Shown here: in pieces, positions 22,514 through 31,587 of the stretch
Position numbering within the stretch: position 1 is the first letter of the stretch
Layout: each line of letters opens with the position of its first letter
Assembly: GCA_900539645.1 (NCBI GenBank)
Contig: UQCY01000011.1
Location: 1 to 31,943, forward strand
DNA from: an uncultured Clostridium sp.
GTDB taxonomy: Bacteria; Bacillota; Clostridia; Peptostreptococcales; Peptostreptococcaceae
Length of the DNA: 31,943 nt
Reading direction: 5' to 3'
Translations under genes and position numbers: made by a program
The notes under the pieces: model-generated
What the model was told of the DNA's origin: nothing
The model's database searches: none
What the model saw: the letters and a program-made list of their open reading frames with translations, nothing else

Positions 22514-22577
22514 ATTTGTTAAAAATTAATTTTAACTTAAATTGATTTTATAGTATTCCAATTTTTTTCTTTTGTGG

Positions 22578-22683
22578 TATAATATGTTCTATTGACTATT
22601 TATCGTTAGATAGTCGATACTTTTTTATAGTTTACGTTTCGAGGTGTAGCCCTTTCTTAGCCAGAAGGGCTACACTTTTTTTA
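22578..22683 (+). ncRNA. Candidate small RNA between the lipoprotein and parB genes
   Basis: An extended -10 promoter, TGGTATAAT (TATAAT at 22578-22583), is followed within about 100 nt by a strong intrinsic terminator: stem GTGTAGCCCTT/AAGGGCTACAC (22644-22675) plus seven T. Transcription would start near 22590, giving about 95 nt. A further stem GACTAT/ATAGTC lies at about 22593-22614. No open reading frame with a ribosome binding site is seen inside. The T run fits the plus strand only, so it does not serve parB. The -35 is weak. I do not recognise it as a known RNA family. Confidence 0.5.
22644..22683 (+). terminator. Strong terminator of the candidate small RNA
   Basis: Perfect 11-bp GC-containing stem (22644-22654 with 22665-22675), 10-nt loop and a T7 run on the plus strand. 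Confidence 0.9.
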
Positions 22684-22732
22684 TCTATATTAGTAAACTA
22701 ACCATATTTACCTCACATATTACTCATTAAAA

Positions 22733-23512
22733 TTATTCTCCTAATAGCATATTAATTATAGCTTCCAAATCTTCATCACTGTAGTACTCTATTTCAATCT
22801 TTCCGCTCTTTTTACCTTTAGTGATATTTACCTTTGTACCTAATATATTTCTCATAGTGTCCTCTGCCTGAAGTACAAATAAATCCTTCTCATATACAGA
22901 TTTACTTTTTTCTGTCTTTTCCTTATTCTGCAGATTATTAACTATAGATTCAAGCTGACGTACAGAAAGTTTATCCCTTACGATTTTTTTAGCAAGTCTT
23001 TCCTGTTCTTCTTTATCTTCTAATCTTAAAAGAACCTTTCCATGACCAGAGCTTATTTCGTTTTTATCTAACATATCTAGAACTTTATCACAAAGATTTA
23101 ATAATCTCATACTGTTTGTTATATACGGTCTACTCTTGCCAACAGATTCGGATAATTGTGTCTGTGTAAGGTTGTATTTTTCTATAAGTCTTTTATACGC
23201 TTTTGCCTCTTCAACAGGGCTTAAATCCTCTCTCTGTAGGTTTTCTATTATAGCAAGTTTATCTATTTCCTCGTATGAAACATCTTTTATTATAGCTGGT
23301 ATTTTTTTCATTCCTAGTTTTTTGCAAGCTGTGAATCTTCTCTCTCCAGCAATTATCATATATTCACCATTTGAATCTTCTTTTAGAATTATTGGCTGCA
23401 ATAATCCGTATTTACTTATTGAATCAGCTAATTCTTGAATTTTTTCTTCATCAAAATTTTTTCTAGGCTGGTTTTTATTTGGATATATTTTATACATTTC
23501 AATCTCTTTCAT
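22733..23512 (-). CDS. parB: ParB/Spo0J-family chromosome partitioning protein
   Basis: CTP-dependent DNA clamp that loads at parS sites near the origin to organise and segregate chromosomes. It has 259 residues: the N-terminal domain has QPRKNFDEEKIQELADSI, the CTP-binding loop AGERRFTACKKLG and IENLQREDLSPVEEA; the middle HTH is TQTQLSESVGKSRPYITNSM; the C-terminal dimerisation domain follows a charged linker. I placed the start at 23512 (MKEIEM), 9 nt after AGGAAG; the ATG at 23521 sits directly against that site. No parA (soj) gene is next to it, unlike in most Firmicutes. Noc is a paralogous alternative. Confidence 0.92.
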   Translation of the reverse strand: MKEIEMYKIYPNKNQPRKNFDEEKIQELADSISKYGLLQPIILKEDSNGEYMIIAGERRFTACKKLGMKKIPAIIKDVSYEEIDKLAIIENLQREDLSPVEEAKAYKRLIEKYNLTQTQLSESVGKSRPYITNSMRLLNLCDKVLDMLDKNEISSGHGKVLLRLEDKEEQERLAKKIVRDKLSVRQLESIVNNLQNKEKTEKSKSVYEKDLFVLQAEDTMRNILGTKVNITKGKKSGKIEIEYYSDEDLEAIINMLLGE

Positions 23513-23595
23513 ACTTATCATCTTCCTTTTTTATTTTAATTATATATTATCATATACGAAAAAAGAACACTTCTATAAAACTGGGGGGTATATAT

Positions 23596-23634
23596 AAAAA
23601 GCTACCACATTATTTATCAATGTAGTAGCTTTTT
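23596..23634 (-). terminator. Terminator after the SpaA-repeat adhesin
   Basis: 15-bp stem (23596-23610 with 23620-23634) with one G.U pair on the minus strand, 9-nt loop and TTTTTATATATA after it. It lies 17 nt past the adhesin stop. Confidence 0.85.
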
Positions 23635-23650
23635 ATTATTATTCAAAAAT

Positions 23651-26600
23651 TTATTTTCTTCTTCTTTTTTTCTTCATATTTCTTCGTCTTCTACTATTTC
23701 GTTTCATAGGAATTTGATTTTTCTTTCTTATAGCATATAATCCTGTTCCTGCACCTACAAATGCAATACTTGCTAATCCAAGTGACGCAGCATCTCCTGT
23801 TTTAGGTAGTTTGCTAATTATAGAATTTCCATCATTTTTATTAGGTTTATCTGTTCCAGGATTTTCTGGGTTTGGTTTACCTGGTTTATCTGGATCCGGA
23901 TTTTCTGGGTCTGGTTTATCTGGCTTATCTGGATCCGGATTTTCTGGGCCTGGCTTATCTGGCTTATCTGGATCCGGATTTTCTGGGTTTGGCTTACCTG
24001 GCTTATCTGGATCCGGATTTTCTGGGTTTGGCTTACCTGGTTTATCTGGATCCGGATTTTCTGGGTCTGGCTTATCCGGTTTATCTGGATCTGGTGTTAT
24101 AGTTCCACCACCGCCTGTTCCATCCTTACTATTTTCTACTGTTATATTTATAGAATTTTTATCCTCTCCATTTATTTCGAAATAGTATTTTCTATCCTCT
24201 TCTTGTTCAGGTAATTTATATCCTTCAGGAGCTTTTATTTCTTCAAAATAATATCTTCCCATTGGTACATTATTTAATATTATTTTTCCATCTTCTCCTG
24301 TAGTAAATACTTTTTCGTATGCTATAAATTCTTTTCCACCACCAACTTTATTTTGTTCATAGTATAATTTAAATTCAGCACCTTTTAGTTTATCTTTTGT
24401 ATCTTTATCAATTTTTTCTAAAGTAACACTTCCTTTTTTACCTTTTTCATCATTTTTTACATTCAATAATATTGAAGATACTGATACATTACTTTGTCTA
24501 ATATTAAAATAGTGTTTTCTATTTTCCAAGTTATCAGGAAGTTCATATCCTTCAGGAGCTTTTACTTCTAATAAATAATATTCTCCTGGTGGTAAATTAC
24601 TTATATATATTTCACCATTTTTATCAGTTTTATAAATATTATCATTTACTTGTTTGTATTCTCCATCCGAATAATCTTTATAGAATAACTCAAATTCAGC
24701 ACCTTCCAACATCTTATCCATTGTTGAATTATATTTCTTCAAAGTAACATTTCCTTTTTTACCTTGAATTTCTTCATTTTTAATTTTTAAAATTTCTTCT
24801 TTATCTTTTTTTATTGTAAAGTGTCCTTTTTTAAGAGAATTTGATTCATAACCAAATGGAGCTTTTCTTTCAATGTAGTAATAGTTTCCTATTGGTAGCT
24901 CTAGTTCAAACTCTCCATTTTCATCAGTTACATATCTTTCTTCTCCATAATGTTTCCATTCCTCTGGTTTTGTTTCTGGTGTTGACTCATCTTCTTGAGA
25001 TTTTTCTTCATCAATATTAAGAGCTACTTTAATTTTTCTTAAAATTTTAGTTACTAGATTTTCTTCATTATTTGAATTTTCTTCATTTGGTTCTTCACTT
25101 GGTTTATTAGATTCATTTTCTAAGCAATCTATTTTCTTAAATATCTCAAATTCTGCACCTTTTAAAGGTACTCTATTATCTTTAGAATCTACTTTTATTA
25201 TTCTTAGTAATCCTCTATGTTTTTTATTTACATTTACAAAACTTACTGGTGGCATAGTCCAATTTCCATTTTCATCTTGTTCAAATGATTTTGCATCTAC
25301 AGTAAATTGTAATATTGATTTATCTTGTACAAATCCATCTGGTGCTTTAGTTTCTTTTATATAGTATTTTTCATTTAATTTAAATCCACCTTCAACATCC
25401 GCATCGGTAAATACTGCAATAGCTGAACCATCCTTATTTTCAGTTACTTTTGAAGATAACACTTTTCCATTTTTATCATAAAGAGTAAATTCTGCACCTT
25501 CTAAAGGTTCATTATTTTCATTTCTTTTATCTACTTCTATTAGAACTTTTCTATTGTTCCGATTAATTTGATTTGTAATATTTTCAATTGTCCAGTCATT
25601 TTGTTTAAACATATCTGCTTTATGAATTGAAGAATCTATCTCTATATTACCTGGAGCTTTTATTTCCTGATAATATAACTGCTTTTTAGGATTATCTCCA
25701 ATAAAATCTTCATTTAGAGCTATTCTAATTTCACCATATTCATTTGTAGATAAATCACTAGTCAAATCTTCTTTGCTTTGATTCTCTACATATCTGTAAG
25801 TTCCATCTTTTATCTTTTTAAACTTTAATGGAATTCCTCCGTTTGGATTATCATAGAAATTGAATATTACTCCTTTTAATGGAATAAATGTATTTTCACC
25901 TTGATAGCCTATAGTTTTCTTCAAATAAAATGCTGTATCTGCTTTTACATTTACTATATTTATTACTTTTATTTCATCTTCATATTTATCTGTCTTTTTA
26001 ACTTCAAATAACAGTTCATTATCATCTAAAATGTGTCCTTCTATTGTTTCTATTTCTACTAATCTATATACACCAACTGGAAGAACCATTTTTATACAAC
26101 CTTTTTCATCTGTTTCGTAAAATTCTTTTCCATAAGGTATCCATTCAAAATTATCTTTACTGATTTCTTGTCTTTTTTCCAATTTAAATTTAGCACCTTT
26201 AATAGGCTCATTTGATTCATTAGTTTTATTTATTCTTATTCTTTTTGCTCCTTTTGGTGCATTTTCTATATATGGTATTTCTATCGATATATTATTACCA
26301 TTTTCATCAAAAGATTTTTCATTTATCTTGAAATGATACCTAGACTCATCTAGAACATATCCTTCTGGCGCTTCTGTTTCTTGAATATAGTATTCTCCCC
26401 ATTCAAGGTCTTTTATACTAATTTTACCATTTTCATCAGTTACTATATTTTCTTTAACAAGTTCATACGTTTCTTGTATTTCTATTTTATTTTCTTCACG
26501 AAGTTTAATATTTTCATTTTGTTCATATTTTTTATACAAATTAAATCTAGCACCTTCAAGACCTTTTCTAGTAACTGAATCTATTTTTTCAAGTTCTAAG

Positions 26601-29600
26601 TTTCCTTTTAATTTAGTATTTTCTATTTCTTTTGTAAGATATATTAAATTATCTCCTTCTAACTTTTGAGCTCCTTCTTCTTCTCTTGTTTTGGGAGCTT
26701 TTGCTTTAAATGTATTATTCTCTGGTATTTTATATCCTACAGGAGCTTTTATTTCAACAAATTGATACTCTTTTCCTGCAGATAATCCTCTGATAAACAC
26801 TTCTCCATTATTTCCAGTTTTTACTTTTAATTCATTTGGAATTTTACCGTAATTTTCTACTTTTGAAGGATATTCTTTTGAAGGAGTATCAAAATCTGAA
26901 CTAGTTTTATCTGCAATTTCTTTTATTCTTTTATTCGAATCACTAGATTCATTATGTATTTTATAGTGATTTTCTTTACCTTCAACTGGGTCTACAGATA
27001 GATAATTTCCTTCACTATCTTTTATTAAAAATTCAGCATCTTTTAACAACTCTCCTTCTTCATTTTTCTTAATTATTTTTATACCAGATTCACCTTTTGT
27101 ATTAGATGCTATTTTAGTTATACCTATACCAGCATCTTCTGGATTTGGGAATATTGTAAATAAATCTCTATCTAAGTTAAATTTTATAGGAGTTTGATCT
27201 AATATATATCCTTCACCATATTCTTTTGAAGTTGCTACTTCTATTAAATAGTATTGACCCATGTGTAACCCATCTATAAAAGCACCATTTTTATCTTTCA
27301 TCTTTGTTATATCTAAGACTCCATTTTCATCCGTTACTCCTACAGCTTTGCATAAATCATAATTATTTTTAGCATTTTCACCTACTATTGTATCTTTGTT
27401 TGCTGTTTTTATTTCTTCTGGATTAGGATTTATTTCTCCACCATCTGGATCCATAAATAACTTATATGTAACGCCTCTTATTCCATTAGGATTTAATATA
27501 TTGGCATTGTACTTATAAGCTGGTTCTCCATATTTTGATGGTAATTTATCTTCTTCTGATATCTGAGGAACACTTCCTTCAGCATCATATTTTACTAATT
27601 TAATTTTTAATTTACGTTTAAAGTTTAATATTGCATTGACGCTTAGTGGGTCTTCCAGACTTCCATCTGAATTTATTTCTCTAAATAATTTTAATTTACC
27701 TGGCATTGTATTAACATTATTTGAATTGAAATAAAATCTTATAAATGTAGAACTATATCCATCTGGAGCTTTTACTTCTATCAAGGTATAATGACCTTTT
27801 GGAATATTGCTCAAAGTTATTTTCCCATTTTCATCGCTTTTTATAGCTGGTACTTTAATATTTCCAAATATTTCTTCTGGTCTATTTGCTTTTATAGTTT
27901 CAACATATTGACTTGTTGTAAAGTATTCTCCATTTGCTGAAGGTGTTATTGGTTCCCAGTTTTCATTATTCTCTCTCAATGATGCATTCTTCCAATCTGT
28001 TTCACTTCCCTTAAATCTAAATACAGAGAAGTATGCACCTTCTAATTTATTATATTTATCGTAATCAGGTGTAGGGAACAGACTCTTTATTTTATCCTTT
28101 ACTTCTATAATTTTTCCCTTTACACTACCTGCTTTGACATCTTTTTCTTCTTTTACAGGCTCATTACCATCTATTTTAGTAAAAGACAATTCATTAACTT
28201 TTGGAGTATTCTCTAAAACAGTATCTTTTCCTGTATCATCTTTTATTATATGGTTTTGATCATCTAATTTGGTAGATGTAGCTATTTCATTAAATTTTTC
28301 TGGAATTGTAAAAGTATATTCTTTTCCATTTATATCCTTTTCATATCCATCTGGAGCTTTTATTTCCTTTAATGTATATGTGCCTGGTTCTAATCCATGT
28401 ATACATAAATTAGGCTTTGAATCGTCATTTTTATCGCTTAAAACATCATCTAATGTTATAAGTTTATCCGAAGCATTTTCTTTTATGTAATACCCTGTAT
28501 GATTATTTATAGTTTCTTTTTTGAAATTAGTTATCTTTTGTTCTCCTTTATACAGTTCAAATTCTGCTCCTCCTATTGCTTTTTTAGAATAACTGTCTAT
28601 TTTTCTTATTGCAATAGATCTCTGAACATTAGGAACTAACTTATATGTTACTTTATCTTTTTCTACTGTAATTTTTATTGGACTTTCATCTACATAATAT
28701 CCATTTGGTGCTTTTGTTTCTACAGCATAATAGATTTTATTTGGCATTAATCTATTAAGAATTAATGTTCCATCTCCATTTACTTCAAGTTCACTTTCTG
28801 TACCTTTTATAGAACCTGTAGCTTGGTCTCCTGTATGAGTATAAGTATACGCATCTTTATTTTCACTGGCATCTTTTGGTAAGAAATATGCTAAATGTCC
28901 ATTATCTCCAATAAACTCACCATTTTTCTTTCCAGAACTATAAATTTTAAATTTTGCATCTGCTAATCCATTAGCTTTATTTAGTTGTCCCAAATCATCG
29001 CTTTCTGGTACATTTGAACCAGTTTTTTTAAGAACTACACTTCCTCGTGCATAGTTTCCAACTATACCTGCATTAAATTTTACATTGTGTTCTTTGTGAG
29101 ATGAGTACTGTTTTTCTGAATCTGATAATATTACATCATTTGAAAATCCATCATCTGTATTTTTTACAACTTTACTTCTTATTTTTACTACAAATCCATA
29201 AATCCCAGTATTTTGCTCTTGTGAATAAAATTCTAAAGTTCTCTCATATCTACTTTTTAAAACTTCCCATTCTGCCGTATACTTAATTCTATTATCTAAG
29301 AATATCTTTTGGTCATTTACTACATTTTCTAAACTTTTTTTATAATTAGCATATTGATTATGATTTTTTAGTTTAGTTCCATTTGTATCTATATTTATCT
29401 CTGCTAAAGCAACTAATTTTTCTAAAGAAGGTATATCATTTTCTGTTATCTGCTTATCATTTTCAAGTGCTGTATCTATTACTTTCTTTTTATAATCATC
29501 CATAAAGATTTTTATTTTTTCTTTATCTTCTTCCTTAGTTGTTCCTGACCCTAAAATTTCTCTAAGAACATTTTCTAATTCTGTGTATTTAGTTTTTAAA

Positions 29601-31318
29601 TTTGATATAGGAGAATTTTGTCCTGCTATTATCTGATCTATCTTGTTTTGACAATTTTTTATATTTTCTTCTAATTTTGCTTTTGGCCATTCAGTTCCAT
29701 TCCACTGTAAAGTTTTATCACCTTTTTCCCCTAATTTACCACAGTTTATTACAATTGTTTCTTTTCTTGTTTTTTCATTTTTTAATATCGTATAAGTAAG
29801 AGGCGTATTTCTTACAGTATTTCTTTTAGTAGAATTATCTCCTTCTTTTATTTCTGTAAAGTTTCCTCCAGAAAAATAAGGATTTATGTCTCCTACACCA
29901 TCTCCACCATTATTACCAACAGAACCATTTAATATATGGTTTGTTCCTGCTAACATGACTGGTAATTCTATAAAAAACGGAGCTCCTCCATATTTCTTTT
30001 TATCATTTTCATTTGGAACATCTCTATAAAATTCCTGATTTTCATCTAAAGTATCCTCTATTATACAAAATCCTTTTTCAGAAATAGTTCTACTTTCTTT
30101 AGGTTCAGACTTTGTTTTTAAATCACTTGCTACATTATATGCCATAAATTTTACATCATCTACAATTTGATTGATTCTAGCTATTATTCCCTCTTTTGTT
30201 TTTACAGGATTCTTTTCTAAAAACTCTTTCTGTTTTTTCTGCAATTTTTCTAAAAAAGATATTCTCCATTCTATCTGTGGTTCTTTATCTCCTTCGTTTC
30301 CATGATTATCCCATTTTACTCCTTTTACAAACGGTTTTATACTTGTATCAAATGTAGGTGGTTTTGGTGCGTCCCACCCATTTCCAGAAGGAACATTTGG
30401 AGTTATTGGTTTTTCATTTTTTTCTATTGTTAAATTACCATTAGTTCCCCAAATATCTATACTTATACTTCCACTCTCTACAAATGTAAATGAAGAACTT
30501 CCCTGGAAATAAGCAAAAACTGAATTTCTATCAAATAAATTTATATATTCTGTAAATATAACTTTATAAGTCATATCTCCACTTGAAGCATCATAATTTA
30601 TATTCATTTCACCTACATTTATGCCATCTATTATGAGTTTCTTTTTTATAGTACTAGGGAATTTTAATCCTTTTACAGTAAATAGTTTCTTTGTAAAATA
30701 ATCTCCTTTTTTTATTTCAGGAATATCATTGCTTATTGGTCCCCAGTCTACTCTATAAGAGAAATTTTCTCCTTCTTTAACAGTAATATCTCCACCATTA
30801 TATTCTTTACCGTTTATAAAAACAGCTAATTTCATATTAAATTTGTCTGGAGAAATTTCTTTTCCTTCTTGTACATTTAAATCGTTAGATTCTTCTTTTG
30901 CTTTATCTAAATCTTCTTTTGTTATATCATCGTCTGGTACAGCATAGAAAGACGATGAATTTTGTCCACTTTGTAATTGTGGAACTCCTAATGATTCTGG
31001 ATTTTTACCTATCCAGTTTGGTTTTTGAGGCCAATCTATTTTTTCTTCATTTTTTTGATTTTCCTCGTTATTTGTTTCTTTTCCCTCTTCTGTCTCTTTA
31101 TCTTGCTTTTCTGTTTCTGTTTTTTGATTTTCCTCTTTACTATTTTCTTGAGCTTCATTTTCTAGTTTGTCACTATTTTCTGTACTACTTTCTTCGCTTA
31201 CAACTGTATTTGTTTTACCATTTTGTGCTACGGTAGCAAATGTCGTTGTCGGCAACATCGTAATTAACATCGTAATAACTAATGCTATACTCAATATTTT
31301 TTCCTTAAAACCTTTCAT
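23651..31318 (-). CDS. Giant cell-wall-anchored SpaA-repeat adhesin (LPKTG)
   Basis: Surface protein of 2555 residues. Signal peptide about 1-28 (ALVITMLITMLPTTTFA), acidic Glu/Lys/Asn linker to about 115, an adhesin-like Ig N-terminal region (about 130-320), a helical Lys/Glu-rich stretch (about 560-700), then about twelve SpaA (prealbumin-like) modules. Each module has a GAEFxLY-like strand and ends near an APxGY-type motif, close to residues 868, 988, 1184, 1368, 1525, 1651, 1759, 1888, 1995, 2154, 2254 and 2363; such modules often form Lys-Asn isopeptide bonds. A Pro/Asp/Lys repeat region (2408-2494) spans the wall, and LPKTG (2504-2508) precedes a membrane segment for sortase attachment. 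The C-terminus then runs on with an unusually long polybasic tail. AGGAGGG precedes the ATG. No sortase gene is in the window, so pilus assembly is unsupported. Confidence 0.93.
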   Translation of the reverse strand: MKGFKEKILSIALVITMLITMLPTTTFATVAQNGKTNTVVSEESSTENSDKLENEAQENSKEENQKTETEKQDKETEEGKETNNEENQKNEEKIDWPQKPNWIGKNPESLGVPQLQSGQNSSSFYAVPDDDITKEDLDKAKEESNDLNVQEGKEISPDKFNMKLAVFINGKEYNGGDITVKEGENFSYRVDWGPISNDIPEIKKGDYFTKKLFTVKGLKFPSTIKKKLIIDGINVGEMNINYDASSGDMTYKVIFTEYINLFDRNSVFAYFQGSSSFTFVESGSISIDIWGTNGNLTIEKNEKPITPNVPSGNGWDAPKPPTFDTSIKPFVKGVKWDNHGNEGDKEPQIEWRISFLEKLQKKQKEFLEKNPVKTKEGIIARINQIVDDVKFMAYNVASDLKTKSEPKESRTISEKGFCIIEDTLDENQEFYRDVPNENDKKKYGGAPFFIELPVMLAGTNHILNGSVGNNGGDGVGDINPYFSGGNFTEIKEGDNSTKRNTVRNTPLTYTILKNEKTRKETIVINCGKLGEKGDKTLQWNGTEWPKAKLEENIKNCQNKIDQIIAGQNSPISNLKTKYTELENVLREILGSGTTKEEDKEKIKIFMDDYKKKVIDTALENDKQITENDIPSLEKLVALAEINIDTNGTKLKNHNQYANYKKSLENVVNDQKIFLDNRIKYTAEWEVLKSRYERTLEFYSQEQNTGIYGFVVKIRSKVVKNTDDGFSNDVILSDSEKQYSSHKEHNVKFNAGIVGNYARGSVVLKKTGSNVPESDDLGQLNKANGLADAKFKIYSSGKKNGEFIGDNGHLAYFLPKDASENKDAYTYTHTGDQATGSIKGTESELEVNGDGTLILNRLMPNKIYYAVETKAPNGYYVDESPIKITVEKDKVTYKLVPNVQRSIAIRKIDSYSKKAIGGAEFELYKGEQKITNFKKETINNHTGYYIKENASDKLITLDDVLSDKNDDSKPNLCIHGLEPGTYTLKEIKAPDGYEKDINGKEYTFTIPEKFNEIATSTKLDDQNHIIKDDTGKDTVLENTPKVNELSFTKIDGNEPVKEEKDVKAGSVKGKIIEVKDKIKSLFPTPDYDKYNKLEGAYFSVFRFKGSETDWKNASLRENNENWEPITPSANGEYFTTSQYVETIKANRPEEIFGNIKVPAIKSDENGKITLSNIPKGHYTLIEVKAPDGYSSTFIRFYFNSNNVNTMPGKLKLFREINSDGSLEDPLSVNAILNFKRKLKIKLVKYDAEGSVPQISEEDKLPSKYGEPAYKYNANILNPNGIRGVTYKLFMDPDGGEINPNPEEIKTANKDTIVGENAKNNYDLCKAVGVTDENGVLDITKMKDKNGAFIDGLHMGQYYLIEVATSKEYGEGYILDQTPIKFNLDRDLFTIFPNPEDAGIGITKIASNTKGESGIKIIKKNEEGELLKDAEFLIKDSEGNYLSVDPVEGKENHYKIHNESSDSNKRIKEIADKTSSDFDTPSKEYPSKVENYGKIPNELKVKTGNNGEVFIRGLSAGKEYQFVEIKAPVGYKIPENNTFKAKAPKTREEEGAQKLEGDNLIYLTKEIENTKLKGNLELEKIDSVTRKGLEGARFNLYKKYEQNENIKLREENKIEIQETYELVKENIVTDENGKISIKDLEWGEYYIQETEAPEGYVLDESRYHFKINEKSFDENGNNISIEIPYIENAPKGAKRIRINKTNESNEPIKGAKFKLEKRQEISKDNFEWIPYGKEFYETDEKGCIKMVLPVGVYRLVEIETIEGHILDDNELLFEVKKTDKYEDEIKVINIVNVKADTAFYLKKTIGYQGENTFIPLKGVIFNFYDNPNGGIPLKFKKIKDGTYRYVENQSKEDLTSDLSTNEYGEIRIALNEDFIGDNPKKQLYYQEIKAPGNIEIDSSIHKADMFKQNDWTIENITNQINRNNRKVLIEVDKRNENNEPLEGAEFTLYDKNGKVLSSKVTENKDGSAIAVFTDADVEGGFKLNEKYYIKETKAPDGFVQDKSILQFTVDAKSFEQDENGNWTMPPVSFVNVNKKHRGLLRIIKVDSKDNRVPLKGAEFEIFKKIDCLENESNKPSEEPNEENSNNEENLVTKILRKIKVALNIDEEKSQEDESTPETKPEEWKHYGEERYVTDENGEFELELPIGNYYYIERKAPFGYESNSLKKGHFTIKKDKEEILKIKNEEIQGKKGNVTLKKYNSTMDKMLEGAEFELFYKDYSDGEYKQVNDNIYKTDKNGEIYISNLPPGEYYLLEVKAPEGYELPDNLENRKHYFNIRQSNVSVSSILLNVKNDEKGKKGSVTLEKIDKDTKDKLKGAEFKLYYEQNKVGGGKEFIAYEKVFTTGEDGKIILNNVPMGRYYFEEIKAPEGYKLPEQEEDRKYYFEINGEDKNSINITVENSKDGTGGGGTITPDPDKPDKPDPENPDPDKPGKPNPENPDPDKPGKPNPENPDPDKPDKPGPENPDPDKPDKPDPENPDPDKPGKPNPENPGTDKPNKNDGNSIISKLPKTGDAASLGLASIAFVGAGTGLYAIRKKNQIPMKRNSRRRRNMKKKRRRK
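23837..24070 (-). repeat. Six 39-bp tandem repeats encoding the Pro-rich wall-spanning region
   Basis: Six consecutive 13-residue units of the form PxPENPDPDKPxK, residues 2417-2494 of the adhesin, one of them partly diverged (PENPGTDKPNK). The DNA repeats at 39 bp, with a recurring TGGATCCGGATTTTCTGGG word. Copy number may vary between strains by slippage. Confidence 0.9.
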
Positions 31319-31535
31319 ATAACCCTCCTTTTGTATAACTTTATTTTTAAATTTTTAATATAATAATTATCTTAAGTTATCAAAATATGAATATAATCAC
31401 GATAACATAAACAAACATAAATTTTAATTAAATGAGTTTATGCAATGAATTAGTTTTATAATTCAACTAAATGAGTATATTATATATTTTTTGCGAAAAT
31501 TTTAAAAGCTTTTTTTGCAAAAAATATTTTTAAAC
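31319..31535 (-). promoter_or_regulatory. Adhesin upstream region with probable promoter and direct repeat
   Basis: Very AT-rich spacer; hand count of 31381-31440 gives 10 G/C in 60. A minus-strand -10 TATAAT lies at 31479-31484 with a weak -35, implying a leader of about 150 nt. TAAATGAGT-type words occur twice on the plus strand (31428-31437 and 31467-31476), 39 bp apart, just downstream of that -10. No gene is seen. Confidence 0.4.
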
Positions 31536-31545
31536 GTTAAAGCGG
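31536..31545. other. Composition break, probable contig joint
   Basis: Left of here the sequence is AT-rich; right of it hand count of 31681-31800 gives 62 G/C in 120, with codons such as CTG, GGC and ACG that are rare elsewhere in the window. The exact base of the joint cannot be fixed; no insertion sequence, inverted repeat or tRNA marks it. Confidence 0.7.
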
Positions 31546-31587
31546 CAGCATCACAGAGCAGTGCGCAGTAGCGCTGGGGAGGAAATT

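Noticed and set aside
23811..24185. Plus-strand open frames rich in Gly/Leu/Ser and a CRISPR-like look of the repeats
   Set aside because: They are the antisense of the Pro/Asp/Lys repeats of the adhesin. The 39-bp units follow directly on each other without unique spacers, so this is not a CRISPR array.
23651..31318. Sortase-assembled pilus operon
   Set aside because: The protein has SpaA modules and LPKTG, but no sortase or second pilin gene lies beside it within the window.
31536..31545. Mobile-element border
   Set aside because: No transposase, inverted repeat, target duplication or attachment site is visible at the composition break.
31506..31571. Short plus-strand frame ending KAAASQSSAQ before gpr
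   Set aside because: It could be the C-terminal end of an upstream gene from the mid-GC source, but only about ten residues lie right of the composition break and they match nothing I recognise.
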